From assembly GCA_030037185.1 (NCBI GenBank), contig JASHRR010000629.1, positions 1-15,095 of the forward strand: 15,095 nt of DNA. The letters run 5' to 3'. Positions 6,645 through 12,727 of this stretch are shown in pieces. Under the pieces are notes generated by a model. The model ran no database searches. It was not told the DNA's origin and saw nothing but the letters and a program-made list of their open reading frames with translations. The position numbers and the translations under genes were made by a program. Position 1 is the stretch's first letter. The number at the start of each line of letters is the position of its first letter. The DNA comes from Xanthobacteraceae bacterium. Its GTDB lineage: Bacteria > Pseudomonadota > Alphaproteobacteria > Rhizobiales > Xanthobacteraceae.

Positions 6645-6665
6645 TGTGGATAACATTGGGGATAA
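6645..6665 (-). promoter_or_regulatory. Candidate DnaA-box pair
   Basis: TGTGGATAA (6645-6653) is the exact reverse complement of TTATCCACA, the strongest DnaA-box form. TGGGGATAA (6657-6665) is one base off and lies in the same orientation, 12 nt along. Both sit in the gap between divergent small genes, about 90-110 nt before the 6754 start. No other origin landmark (dnaA, hemE, parAB, gidA) is in the window, so regulation is likelier than replication. Tandem spacing raises the support but chance is not excluded. Confidence 0.4.
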
Positions 6666-6753
6666 AGCTGCCTGAGACGCATGGTGCTGCTCGGGCAGGA
6701 GCACCCGACCGCCATCTGCATTGTTTTCCATCCCAATCAGCGGGAGACAGGAC

Positions 6754-6981
6754 ATGGACTGTCCTATTTGCGGCGCCGTCGCAGAGAGAATCGCGGCGAC
6801 ATTCGCGAGCGTCGGCATTGCTTGCCCGATGTGTGGCGAATTCGATGTCGCAAGCTCGGTCATCGCCAGTGGGCAGTTGCAGGGACTTGCACTGGAGGAA
6901 CGGGCCGATGTCTTGGGCCGGGCGCAACGTTCGGCAGAGCCGGGCGCACGCCCTATGATCACACCCTATCTGCTCGCTTAG
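6754..6981 (+). CDS. Small zinc-ribbon-like hypothetical protein (75 aa)
   Basis: The product starts MDCPICGAVAERIAATFASV and continues GIACPMCGEFDVASSV. Two CPxCG knuckles 18 residues apart would bind one zinc ion, as in zinc-ribbon or rubredoxin-like domains. After the ribbon come a helix rich in Leu/Glu/Ala (LALEERADVLGRAQRSA) and a short tail ending ITPYLLA. The ATG at 6754 follows GGGAGACAGGAC, a reasonable ribosome site, and places the first knuckle at the very N-terminus. An upstream in-frame ATG at 6721 would add eleven residues without support. Function is unknown; nucleic-acid or protein contacts are common for such ribbons. It is a single gene and may belong with the tiny helical protein 200 nt downstream. 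Confidence 0.7.
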   Translation: MDCPICGAVAERIAATFASVGIACPMCGEFDVASSVIASGQLQGLALEERADVLGRAQRSAEPGARPMITPYLLA

Positions 6982-7076
6982 GACGGCACCGGGCGCGTTT
7001 CGGGGACCGCCGCCCCACTGCGGCCGTGCGGCCCCGATCGGGTCTTTTTCTGCAGCGCCAGGGATGGTCACTTTCC

Positions 7077-7093
7077 CGTTATGTCGGCAACCC
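7077..7093 (+). repeat. Copy 1 of a repeated promoter-proximal motif (CGTTATGTCGG)
   Basis: CGTTATGTCGGCAACCC, preceded by CTTTCC, lies 90 nt before the start of the small gene at 7183. It matches the copy at 7505-7521 at 15 of 17 positions. It may be a shared regulatory element. Confidence 0.35.
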
Positions 7094-7182
7094 GATGCAG
7101 AGTTCGGCGTTAATAAGCGCGCTTTGCGCCCGGGCCGCACGCCACGGCCCTCGCGTTTCTCCCCGCTAACACGGAGTGCGAT

Positions 7183-7365
7183 ATGCCTGACACGGAGCTT
7201 ATATCGTTCGCTAACGAGTTACGAACCCGCGCCGAGGAAATCTTGGTTCGAGCAGCGGGCGCGGATGACCCGGAAGTCCAAGGGATGATGCGCGTAGTCG
7301 CGGCGGGCTACCAGAAACTGGCGCGGCGGGTCGAGCAGCGCGTTCGCGAGGCCGAAACCGCGTAG
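7183..7365 (+). CDS. Small helical hypothetical protein (60 aa)
   Basis: I do not recognise a named family. The 60 residues (MPDTELISFANELRTRAEEI, then ADDPEVQGMMRVVAAGYQKLARRVEQRV) predict two amphipathic, charged helices, possibly a small coiled coil or helical hairpin. There is no signal peptide, membrane segment or cysteine. The ATG follows CGGAG at a good distance. Real coding is supported by the ribosome site and by the alternation of charged and aliphatic residues; the short length lowers certainty. It stands 200 nt downstream of the zinc-ribbon gene in the same direction and upstream of an 858-nt gene-free region. Confidence 0.6.
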   Translation: MPDTELISFANELRTRAEEILVRAAGADDPEVQGMMRVVAAGYQKLARRVEQRVREAETA

Positions 7366-7504
7366 CCGGCTGGGGTGCTTTTTCGTCCTGTCGTTCTGTT
7401 GCCTCGCCCCCGAAGTCCGCGCCGTCGGTCCCGGCTCTCCCGGGGCACCATCGGCCAGTCAGACGTTCGCTTATGAGCGGCAAAGACGGGTGAGGGACCT
7501 TTGG

Positions 7505-7521
7505 CGTTATGTCGGAAATCC
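7505..7521 (+). repeat. Copy 2 of the repeated promoter-proximal motif (CGTTATGTCGG)
   Basis: CGTTATGTCGGAAATCC, preceded by CTTTGG, lies about 60 nt before the first hairpin of the candidate small RNA. Both copies lie upstream of a probable transcript in the same direction. Confidence 0.35.
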
Positions 7522-7581
7522 TACGCGTTGATGGCTTAAGGTCGTCAGATCGTCACATGCGACATGTCAGTATCCGGGTGT

Positions 7582-7661
7582 GTGCGGCCGTTTCCCTGTT
7601 CTCCGGCCGCACGCGCCCCGGCTCCCTTTTCAGACCCTCAGCGCGGGAGCCGGGGTTTTTT
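7582..7661 (+). ncRNA. Candidate small RNA: two hairpins ending in an intrinsic terminator
   Basis: Hairpin 1 pairs GTGCGGCCG (7582-7590) with CGGCCGCAC (7604-7612), a perfect 9-bp stem. Hairpin 2 pairs CCCCGGCTCCC (7616-7626) with GGGAGCCGGGG (7645-7655), a perfect 11-bp stem. It is followed at once by six T (7656-7661). Loops are pyrimidine-rich (TTTCCCTGTTCT), a layout seen in base-pairing regulatory RNAs. No coding gene ends here: the nearest upstream stop is over 200 nt away. The 5' end is not defined, as I found no convincing -35/-10 pair, and I cannot assign it to a known RNA family. It could instead be only a terminator region for a longer transcript. Confidence 0.45.
7616..7661 (+). 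terminator. Strong Rho-independent terminator
   Basis: A perfect 11-bp GC-rich stem (CCCCGGCTCCC/GGGAGCCGGGG), an 18-nt loop and an immediate run of six T at 7656-7661. It is the clearest intrinsic terminator in the window and is oriented plus. Confidence 0.8.
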
Positions 7662-7668
7662 GCATAGC

Positions 7669-7702
7669 CTCCCGCATTCCGCAAGACTCGACGGGAGTTT
7701 TT
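7669..7702 (+). terminator. Second terminator-like hairpin
   Basis: CTCCCG (7669-7674) pairs with CGGGAG (7692-7697), followed by five T. The loop is 17 nt. It lies 8 nt after the T run of the strong terminator, so it may be a back-up. Confidence 0.45.
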
Positions 7703-7747
7703 CACCACGAAAAAACGCCCAGGGAGGCGCCGCGGTGGTGTGTTTTT
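7703..7747 (+). terminator. Third, weaker terminator-like hairpin
   Basis: CACCAC (7703-7708) pairs with GTGGTG (7735-7740) and is followed by TG and five T. A small CGCC/GGCG stem lies inside. Weaker than the other two, but the third stem-plus-T unit in 130 nt. Confidence 0.3.
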
Positions 7748-8002
7748 CCGAGCTTGGCATCTAAGGTCTATGACGCGGGTGGCTTACCGTCCGCGCCGAT
7801 GTCGCAAACGCAGCCAAGCGCGGGTTCCCGCGTCGATGAGGGATGCTTAGCCCGGTGCTGTGGAACGGTGGTTGCTGCTTGTGGCAGAGAACGCCGTGCC
7901 CGAAGAAGCCTGACGCGCAATAGCTATCTTCTCCCCATGAGGTCGAGGCTTGGACGATAACAGCATGTTCTAGATGGTCGTTTGGCGACGGATCGAATAG
8001 GG

Positions 8003-8024
8003 GAGGCGCGGCAGGCCGTGCCTC
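8003..8024. repeat. Near-perfect 22-nt inverted repeat
   Basis: GAGGCGCGGC (8003-8012) and GCCGTGCCTC (8015-8024) pair at all ten positions, one as G-U, around a 2-nt centre. It lies 200 nt before the 8224 gene. There is no T run. Its compact dyad form suggests a protein-binding site or cruciform rather than a terminator. Confidence 0.5.
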
Positions 8025-8223
8025 ACCGGTTCGGGGGGAAGCATGCACTTTCGATTCTCGATCGCTTCGTTTCGGGCATTTGCATGACAGATCGCGAGGG
8101 CCAAACCGGGCGCAACAGCCCGTCAGCTGTCCGGAGTCGTCCTCAACATCTACGACCGTCATCGATGGCGTTTGCCTTGTGGATGACCCAATGTATGCTG
8201 GCTCGAGCCGCGGGGGCGCTGAA

Positions 8224-8808
8224 ATGATCGACCGAGCACACTCTCCCAAGATTGAGTGTTACGATATTCGGGAGGACAAACCTGCCGCAAAGCCGAACCC
8301 GTTCACGCGAGGTGAGCAGGTCCGCTTGCGCGATGGGACAGCGACCAGCGGGATCGTGCGCCGGATACTCGGCAATGAAGTTCTCGTCGCCTGGGACGGC
8401 ATTCCCGGGGATCCACAATGGTACCATCAAGATTACGTCGCAGCGGAAAAGAAACCGGTCGAGCGCGGACGCCCGCCCGCTGCTGCGGAGCGTAGGCCGG
8501 AGGCAACACCAAACCCATTCAAAATCGATGAGGCGGTGCGCTTGCGCGATGGGACAGCGGCGAACGGGATCGTTACGGCAATATTCGGCAGTGAAGTTCG
8601 CATCGCATGGGAGGGCGTTCCGGGCGATCCGCAGTGGTATCATCAGGATTTCGTTTTAGCGCAAAAGAGAGCCGCGCAACGCGCGCCCGCTCTAAAGGAA
8701 AATCAAGCAGAAACGGACATCGTTGATCAGGCATGTCGTCTTGTCGCAACAATGGACGACTGGCAGAGGCAGAGTTTCATCGCCCGCATCCGGGCGACCT
8801 ACAAATGA
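8224..8808 (+). CDS. Hypothetical protein with two tandem ~54-residue SH3-like modules
   Basis: I do not recognise a named family. Residues 24-77 and 96-149 are two copies of one module, each running NPF-x3-E-x-VRLRDGTA, GIV, then I-x-G-x-EV-x-(V/I)AW-(D/E)-G-(I/V)-PGDPQWYHQD-(Y/F)-V. The alternating hydrophobic pattern and VRLRDG turn suggest a small beta-barrel (SH3/KOW/Tudor-like), but this is inference. The modules are separated by a Pro/Arg/Glu-rich linker and followed by a helical tail (~163-194, DIVDQACRLVATMDDWQRQS). At DNA level the copies also match in long blocks with a 216-nt period, so the duplication is fairly recent or constrained. The ATG at 8224 (behind GGGGGCGC) is chosen because upstream in-frame sequence is low-complexity; a TTG at 8080 would add 48 residues. 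No signal peptide. Confidence 0.75.
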   Translation: MIDRAHSPKIECYDIREDKPAAKPNPFTRGEQVRLRDGTATSGIVRRILGNEVLVAWDGIPGDPQWYHQDYVAAEKKPVERGRPPAAAERRPEATPNPFKIDEAVRLRDGTAANGIVTAIFGSEVRIAWEGVPGDPQWYHQDFVLAQKRAAQRAPALKENQAETDIVDQACRLVATMDDWQRQSFIARIRATYK

Positions 8809-8826
8809 GCAGTCGGCTGTCCGGCC

Positions 8827-8842
8827 TGCCATCTGGATGGCA
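8827..8842. repeat. Short perfect hairpin downstream of the duplicated-module gene
   Basis: TGCCATC (8827-8833) and GATGGCA (8836-8842) are perfect complements around TG. It is 18 nt after the stop of the 8224 gene. It is followed by AAATTAATG rather than a T run, so Rho-independent termination is doubtful. Confidence 0.4.
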
Positions 8843-9008
8843 AATTAATGACCGCAGGGCGTATCCGCCGGGCCGAGCTCGTACACGACAGCTTATTTGA
8901 CCGCCGCATGGCTGCTTGTCGTCCATTGCTTCCATCCGGTTTGCGAGGTCCAGCGAGAGCTGACGGGGCGGACTCATCGCTGATACATCGAGGACATGAA
9001 GCGCAACC

Positions 9009-10019
9009 TCATTGGATGACCTCATCGGCCTGTGCAAGCAGGCTTGGCGAGATCGTGACGCCAAGCGATTTTGCGATTGTCTGATTGATCACCAGTTCAA
9101 GCCTGGCGGATTGCACCAGCGGCATATCGGCCGGTTTCGCGCCCTTGAGAATCTGCCCGACATAGACACCGGCCTGACGCCAGGCCTCAGGTCGGCTGGC
9201 GCCGTAGCTGATCAATCCCGCCGCAGCGACGTCGGCGCGGCGTTCGAACATTGCCGGAATTCCGTCACGCAGCGTGAGTGCAATAATGTCGTCGGCATCG
9301 CTGGCGAAAACCGCTGATGGGGCGACCACCAGGGCGTCGGCGCGGCGTTCGCCGAATTTGATGAAGGCCGCTTCGTAATCGCGATCGGCGCCGACCTCCC
9401 CGAGAACGATTTGCCAGCCGAGCGCCGCGGTGGCGGCCCGCAGTTCGCTCCGGCGTTCCTCAATTGCCCGCAGCAGCGCCGCGTCAGAGGCGTATTCACG
9501 GGCATCCGGCGCGAGATAACCGATTGTCCTCGTCGCCGGGACCAGATCGCCCAGAAATTCGAGCCTCCTGCGCATCAGGCCGGCCGTGATGAAGGTCACA
9601 CCAGTCAGATTGCCGCCGGGCTGTTTCTCGTTCGCGGCGAGGCCGAGCTTTGCCAGATCGATGCCGGACACGGCGACGATCGGAATCGTGGCAGTCGCGG
9701 TCCTTGCGGCGAGGGCCGCGGCGGCTCCGCCGGCAACAATGAGAGCGACCGGTTGGCTGACAAGATCGGCAGCGAGCATTGCCAATTGATCGAGCCGGCC
9801 ATTGGCAAACCGGTAATCCACCGCCAGATTCTGCGCCTCCACCAAGCCCTGCTGCTCCAGGCCCTGGGCGAATCCGGCCGCGTCGAACGCATAGCTCTCG
9901 GCCGTGGCAGCGTGCAGGAAGCCGATCAACGGCAGCTGCCGCGGCTCGCCGGCGGCGCGTGGCGCCACCAGGACGGCGCTGCCGAGAAGGGAGACAAACC
10001 GTCTTCTCGCGATGCTCAT
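9009..10019 (-). CDS. ABC transporter substrate-binding protein (ABC_sub_bind family), orphan
   Basis: This is a 336-residue exported solute-binding protein. The N-terminus MSIARRRFVSLLGSAVLVAP is a signal peptide with a twin-arginine-like RRRF; mature protein would begin near residue 24. The body has the family's marks: LPLIGFLHAATAESYAFDAAGF, the loop GLVEAQNLAVDYRFANG, LVSQPVALIVAGGAAAALAA, GNLTGVTFI, and the closing INQTIAKSLGVTISPSLLAQADEVI that is near-universal in this family. Bradyrhizobium-like genomes carry many such genes. No permease or ATPase gene lies next to it, so the transporter partner and the ligand (branched amino acids or aromatics have been suggested for relatives) are unknown. 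Length is normal; the ribosome site before the ATG is weak. The 157 nt upstream hold a repeat element. Confidence 0.88.
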   Translation of the reverse strand: MSIARRRFVSLLGSAVLVAPRAAGEPRQLPLIGFLHAATAESYAFDAAGFAQGLEQQGLVEAQNLAVDYRFANGRLDQLAMLAADLVSQPVALIVAGGAAAALAARTATATIPIVAVSGIDLAKLGLAANEKQPGGNLTGVTFITAGLMRRRLEFLGDLVPATRTIGYLAPDAREYASDAALLRAIEERRSELRAATAALGWQIVLGEVGADRDYEAAFIKFGERRADALVVAPSAVFASDADDIIALTLRDGIPAMFERRADVAAAGLISYGASRPEAWRQAGVYVGQILKGAKPADMPLVQSARLELVINQTIAKSLGVTISPSLLAQADEVIQ

Positions 10020-10082
10020 GCGTGAACGCTTTCAACGATGGCGAACTCAGCAAAGCTGATGAGGCTGTCGAGCGTCACCGCC

Positions 10083-10180
10083 GATGGCGGGTTTCGTTGA
10101 GTTTCGGGCCGGTCGCCAGAACCCGGCGGCTCAACCCACCCTATTGATCCGGTTGGTTCAACCCATTCCTCACCCGCTAC
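10083..10180. repeat. Candidate interspersed intergenic repeat of Bradyrhizobiaceae type
   Basis: The words GGCTCAACCCA (10128-10138) and GGTTCAACCCA (10155-10165) recur with a 27-nt period, next to a GGCGGGTTTCG block (about 10086-10096). Read on the minus strand the sequence spells WVEPTGSIGWVEPPG and then ETQRNPPSAV. I recall such WVEPTG/NPPSA peptides as spurious translations of a repeat scattered through Bradyrhizobium/Rhodopseudomonas genomes. Only one locus is seen in this window, so the assignment rests on memory of the motif. Confidence 0.45.
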
Positions 10181-10644
10181 ACCGGCGCACAGAACAAATG
10201 CTCGACCTTGAGCCCGAGGCGGGCATGAAGTTCGTCGGCTATCCTCTGCCGATGGCAATGGGCCGGGTCGCGCTCGTAGCAGAGCAGGCACAGCGGCCGG
10301 CGCGATCGCATTACGGCGGCCTTTGCCAGTGCGGTCAACTCATCGAGTTCGTGCTGCGCCTCCGGCGCCTTCAAGTGACGCTCGAAAATCCGCAGCATTT
10401 TGTCAGCATGACCGCTGCGCGCCGCCAGTCGCCCTTCTTTCGGGGTGCCAAGCTTCTGCAGATGCACGTAGCCGATGCCGCGCTCATCGAGTCCGGCGGC
10501 GAGCTGGCGTTTCGAGAACCCGGGGCGTCGCGAGGCCGCGACGGCGCGGACATCGACCACGAGCCCGACCCGCGCCTGCGTCAGTGCATCGAAAAAGGGG
10601 CCTGCGGTTGTGTGCTCGTAGCCGATGGTGAACAGCGGTTTCAC
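10177..10644 (-). CDS. DUF488 family protein
   Basis: This is a 155-residue soluble protein of the DUF488 family, whose biochemical role is not established. It begins MKPLFTIGYEHTTAGPFFDAL, has the conserved DVRAVAASRRPGFSKRQLAA segment (residues ~31-50), GIGYVHLQKLG, and the C-terminal signature LCLLCYERDPAHCHRQRIAD with paired cysteines and histidine that suggest a metal or active site. The start codon is GTG. A GAGAGG lies very close upstream, inside the 12-nt gap after the hydrolase gene. The order hydrolase-DUF488 on one strand with this short gap suggests one transcript. No membrane or export signal is present. Confidence 0.88.
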   Translation of the reverse strand: MKPLFTIGYEHTTAGPFFDALTQARVGLVVDVRAVAASRRPGFSKRQLAAGLDERGIGYVHLQKLGTPKEGRLAARSGHADKMLRIFERHLKAPEAQHELDELTALAKAAVMRSRRPLCLLCYERDPAHCHRQRIADELHARLGLKVEHLFCAPV

Positions 10645-10656
10645 GACCTCTCAGTG

Positions 10657-11547
10657 TCAGGTCAGATATTTACTGAACCACTCGAGCGTGCGCTGCCAGG
10701 CCAGTTTGGCCGCCGCGTCATCGTAGCGAGGTGTGGTGTCGTTGTGAAAGCCATGATTGGCTCCCTTGTAGATGAAGCCTTCGTGCGGCACGTGCGCGGC
10801 AGCGAGTGCCTTATCGAAATCCGGCCACCCCGAGGTGATGCGCGTGTCAAGCTCGCCGTACTGCGCAAGGATAGGCGCCTTGATTTTGGCCGCCTCGGCG
10901 GCGCTCGGCTGACTGCCGTAGAACGGAACGGCAGCCGCAAGATCGCCGCCCATCCGCACCGCCAGTTGATTGACAACGCTGCCGCCGAAGCAAAATCCGA
11001 CCGCGCCGAGCTTGCCCGTGGACTCGGGGCGCGCTTTGAGCCACATGGCGGCGGCAAGGAAATCTTCCCTCATCTTGCCATTATCGACTTGGCGGAAAAG
11101 CTCCGCGCCTTTCTCGTCGTCTCCCGGATAGCCGCCCACCGAGGTGAGCCCGTCAGGCGCGAAGGCGATGTAATTGGCGACCGCGAGCCGTCGTGCGACG
11201 TCTTCGATATACGGATTGAGGCCACGGTTCTCGTGGATAACCAGCACGACGGGCCGCTTTCCAGACGCATTGGCCGGACGCACCAGATAGCCCTTGATGC
11301 TTCCATTGCCCTGGGGTGACGGAATGGTGGCGGCCTCACCCTTGATCCGGCTGTCGTCTCTTTGAACCTGGACTGCCCACGCGTAGTTTGGCCGCAGCAT
11401 CTCAAAGAGTGCCGTCGCGGTCACGCCGCCGACCGCAAACTTCTGCGCGCCGTCCAGAAAATCGCGGCGGCTGATTCCACCATGCACGTATTGATCAAAC
11501 AGGTTGAGCAGCTCTTGCGGGAAATCCGCTGCTTTTTTCCGTTCCAT
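10657..11547 (-). CDS. Dienelactone hydrolase family protein with Tat signal
   Basis: This is a 296-residue alpha/beta hydrolase. Cys186 in GFCFGGS is the family nucleophile. Asp234 (GELDTRI) and His265 (GANHGFHN) complete the triad, and Glu106 (VIHENRG) is the usual partner of the cysteine. Before the domain lies a 60-residue N-terminus with SRRDFLDGAQKF (residues 26-37) and a hydrophobic stretch to ~50, a textbook twin-arginine motif; the leading 25 residues are unusually long and acidic/basic. Export to the periplasm is therefore likely, and cleavage near residue 58 is inferred. The start ATG follows GAGGGAAG. Members act on lactones or esters; the substrate here is unknown. First gene of a probable two-gene unit with DUF488. 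Confidence 0.9.
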   Translation of the reverse strand: MERKKAADFPQELLNLFDQYVHGGISRRDFLDGAQKFAVGGVTATALFEMLRPNYAWAVQVQRDDSRIKGEAATIPSPQGNGSIKGYLVRPANASGKRPVVLVIHENRGLNPYIEDVARRLAVANYIAFAPDGLTSVGGYPGDDEKGAELFRQVDNGKMREDFLAAAMWLKARPESTGKLGAVGFCFGGSVVNQLAVRMGGDLAAAVPFYGSQPSAAEAAKIKAPILAQYGELDTRITSGWPDFDKALAAAHVPHEGFIYKGANHGFHNDTTPRYDDAAAKLAWQRTLEWFSKYLT

Positions 11548-11881
11548 GGGTTCTTCCCTCTAATGTGGTCGATGCGCTCGCGGGCCGGCCGAGGTGTGCA
11601 GGATATCACGCATGGGCCGGTTGTCACACCCGCGTAGGGTCGGCACATGCAAGCATGCCGCAAGACATCTCGCGTCGGCGCCGCGCACAGCGCGTCAGGT
11701 CAGCTCACTCAGCTGGCGCAAAACCTCCCGTCGGGGAAAGCCCGATATCACGGCTCGGACCGGAACGCTGCCTATTCTTCGTTTGCCTAAAAACACCAAG
11801 ACATGACGGGCCAGCGCTTGCGCGCCCCCCGAGAAGCGGGCCTCAGTAGCGCCAATGCCCTGCGGCCGGTAACGTTTCAGC
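11548..11881. other. Gene-free region between eipB and the hydrolase gene
   Basis: Nothing in these 334 nt supports a gene on either strand. It must hold the hydrolase promoter, but I see no clear -35/-10 pair. A 17-nt word near its eipB end (11804-11820) recurs exactly inside eipB at 12061-12077. No T-run terminator for eipB was found. Confidence 0.45.
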
Positions 11882-12727
11882 CTATTTGCAAGCGGCTGCG
11901 TCCTTCAACTCGAGCTGCGACATGGTTCCGGTCACGACGAAGTCGCCGTAATCGAGGCTGAGCGCACGCGAAACGCCGTTCTCATAGAGCTCGAAGCCGA
12001 TGGCATAGGCCGGGGTTTGTTCCCCGGTCTTGGCCGCGGCTTGATCGAAATAGCTGATCGTGACGGGCCAGCGCTTGAGAGCGGCGAGGGTCGCATTGCC
12101 GGCGGCGGCATCGTCCGGCAATTTCTCGCCGGGCGCGATCACATTGCCGATGACCGCCAGCGTCGAGAACACTTTGTCGCCGGACTCCGAGCCGTCGAAC
12201 ACCGACAGCTCAAGCAACTTCTTGCCAGCCTCCGCTGCCTCGATCACGCGCCTGACATGTTCGGTCGGGAACACGATTTTGGCGTCGAGGTCGAAGCTCT
12301 TCGGCGCCGGCTTCGAGAGCCTGACCGACACCCCCGAACTGTCGCGACCGGCGCTGCCATCAACGGTATCGACGACGCGTTCGTTAACCTTGTTTTCGGA
12401 ATTGAAGCGGAACGACTTGGCATCGCCATCCTCCCAGGTGGCGGCGCGCAGGTCGCTCAGCGCCATCTTGCCTTCGCCGCTGTCGATCTCTGACACCTGT
12501 CGGAACTGCAGCGCGTAGCCCTCGCAAGCGCTGCCGGTGAAGTCATAAAGAATGCGTCCACGCACCGCCTCGATCGGTCGCTTGCCATGGGACTTCAAGA
12601 GTTTGAGGTCATAGACGGCGCGATGCGGCGCGAGCGCCGCAGCTGCTTCGGCCGTGCTCGCCGCACCCAAGCACGCCGCTGAAATCAAGGAGGCGGCAGC
12701 CACCTGCAAAGCGATTCTAACGCGCAT
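11882..12727 (-). CDS. eipB: EipB-like periplasmic envelope integrity protein (DUF1849)
   Basis: EipB of Brucella is a periplasmic beta-spiral protein needed for envelope integrity under stress. The 281-residue product starts MRVRIALQVAAASLISAACL, a Sec signal peptide with cleavage likely near AEA (residue ~28). The mature part opens LAPHRAVYDLKLL, then GRILYDFTGSACEGYALQFR, and runs in alternating beta pattern to GFELYENGVSRALSLDYGDF. Cys68 and the penultimate Cys280 match in placement the conserved disulfide pair of the family (C69 and C278 in Brucella, from memory). The start at 12727 follows GAGGAGG; an in-frame ATG at 12808 would add 27 residues ahead of the signal peptide and is not used. 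Single gene, divergent from ridA. Confidence 0.9.
   Translation of the reverse strand: MRVRIALQVAAASLISAACLGAASTAEAAAALAPHRAVYDLKLLKSHGKRPIEAVRGRILYDFTGSACEGYALQFRQVSEIDSGEGKMALSDLRAATWEDGDAKSFRFNSENKVNERVVDTVDGSAGRDSSGVSVRLSKPAPKSFDLDAKIVFPTEHVRRVIEAAEAGKKLLELSVFDGSESGDKVFSTLAVIGNVIAPGEKLPDDAAAGNATLAALKRWPVTISYFDQAAAKTGEQTPAYAIGFELYENGVSRALSLDYGDFVVTGTMSQLELKDAAACK

Larger units (their letters stand above)
7366..8223. other. Long gene-free region with stacked hairpins and candidate small RNA
   Basis: None of the frames in these 858 nt has a convincing ribosome site plus protein-like composition, and several run through terminator hairpins. The region holds the repeated CGTTATGTCGG motif, the palindrome ACATG-CGA-CATGT (7555-7567), a candidate small RNA with three hairpin/T-run units (7582-7747), and a 22-nt inverted repeat (8003-8024). 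The upstream part, 7366-7500, shows nothing I can name. Confidence 0.5.

Noticed and set aside
7005..7050. CCCGATCGGGTCTTTTT as a terminator for the zinc-ribbon gene
   Set aside because: With a minimal loop only three or so base pairs remain, plus a mismatch; too weak to call.
8777..9064. A minus-strand frame containing PRQLSLDLANRM, which resembles a sliding-clamp-binding motif or the N-terminus of HdaA
   Set aside because: The rest shows no AAA+ or Hda similarity, no ribosome site is visible, and it overlaps the ends of two better-supported genes.
10084..11319. A 411-codon open frame on the plus strand
   Set aside because: It is antisense to the DUF488 and dienelactone hydrolase genes, which have clear catalytic motifs. 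Such long shadows are normal in GC-rich DNA, and this frame has no recognisable domain.
11541..11553. GTTC-N5-GTTC as an alphaproteobacterial LexA box
   Set aside because: The consensus needs seven bases between the halves, and the site overlaps the hydrolase start codon.
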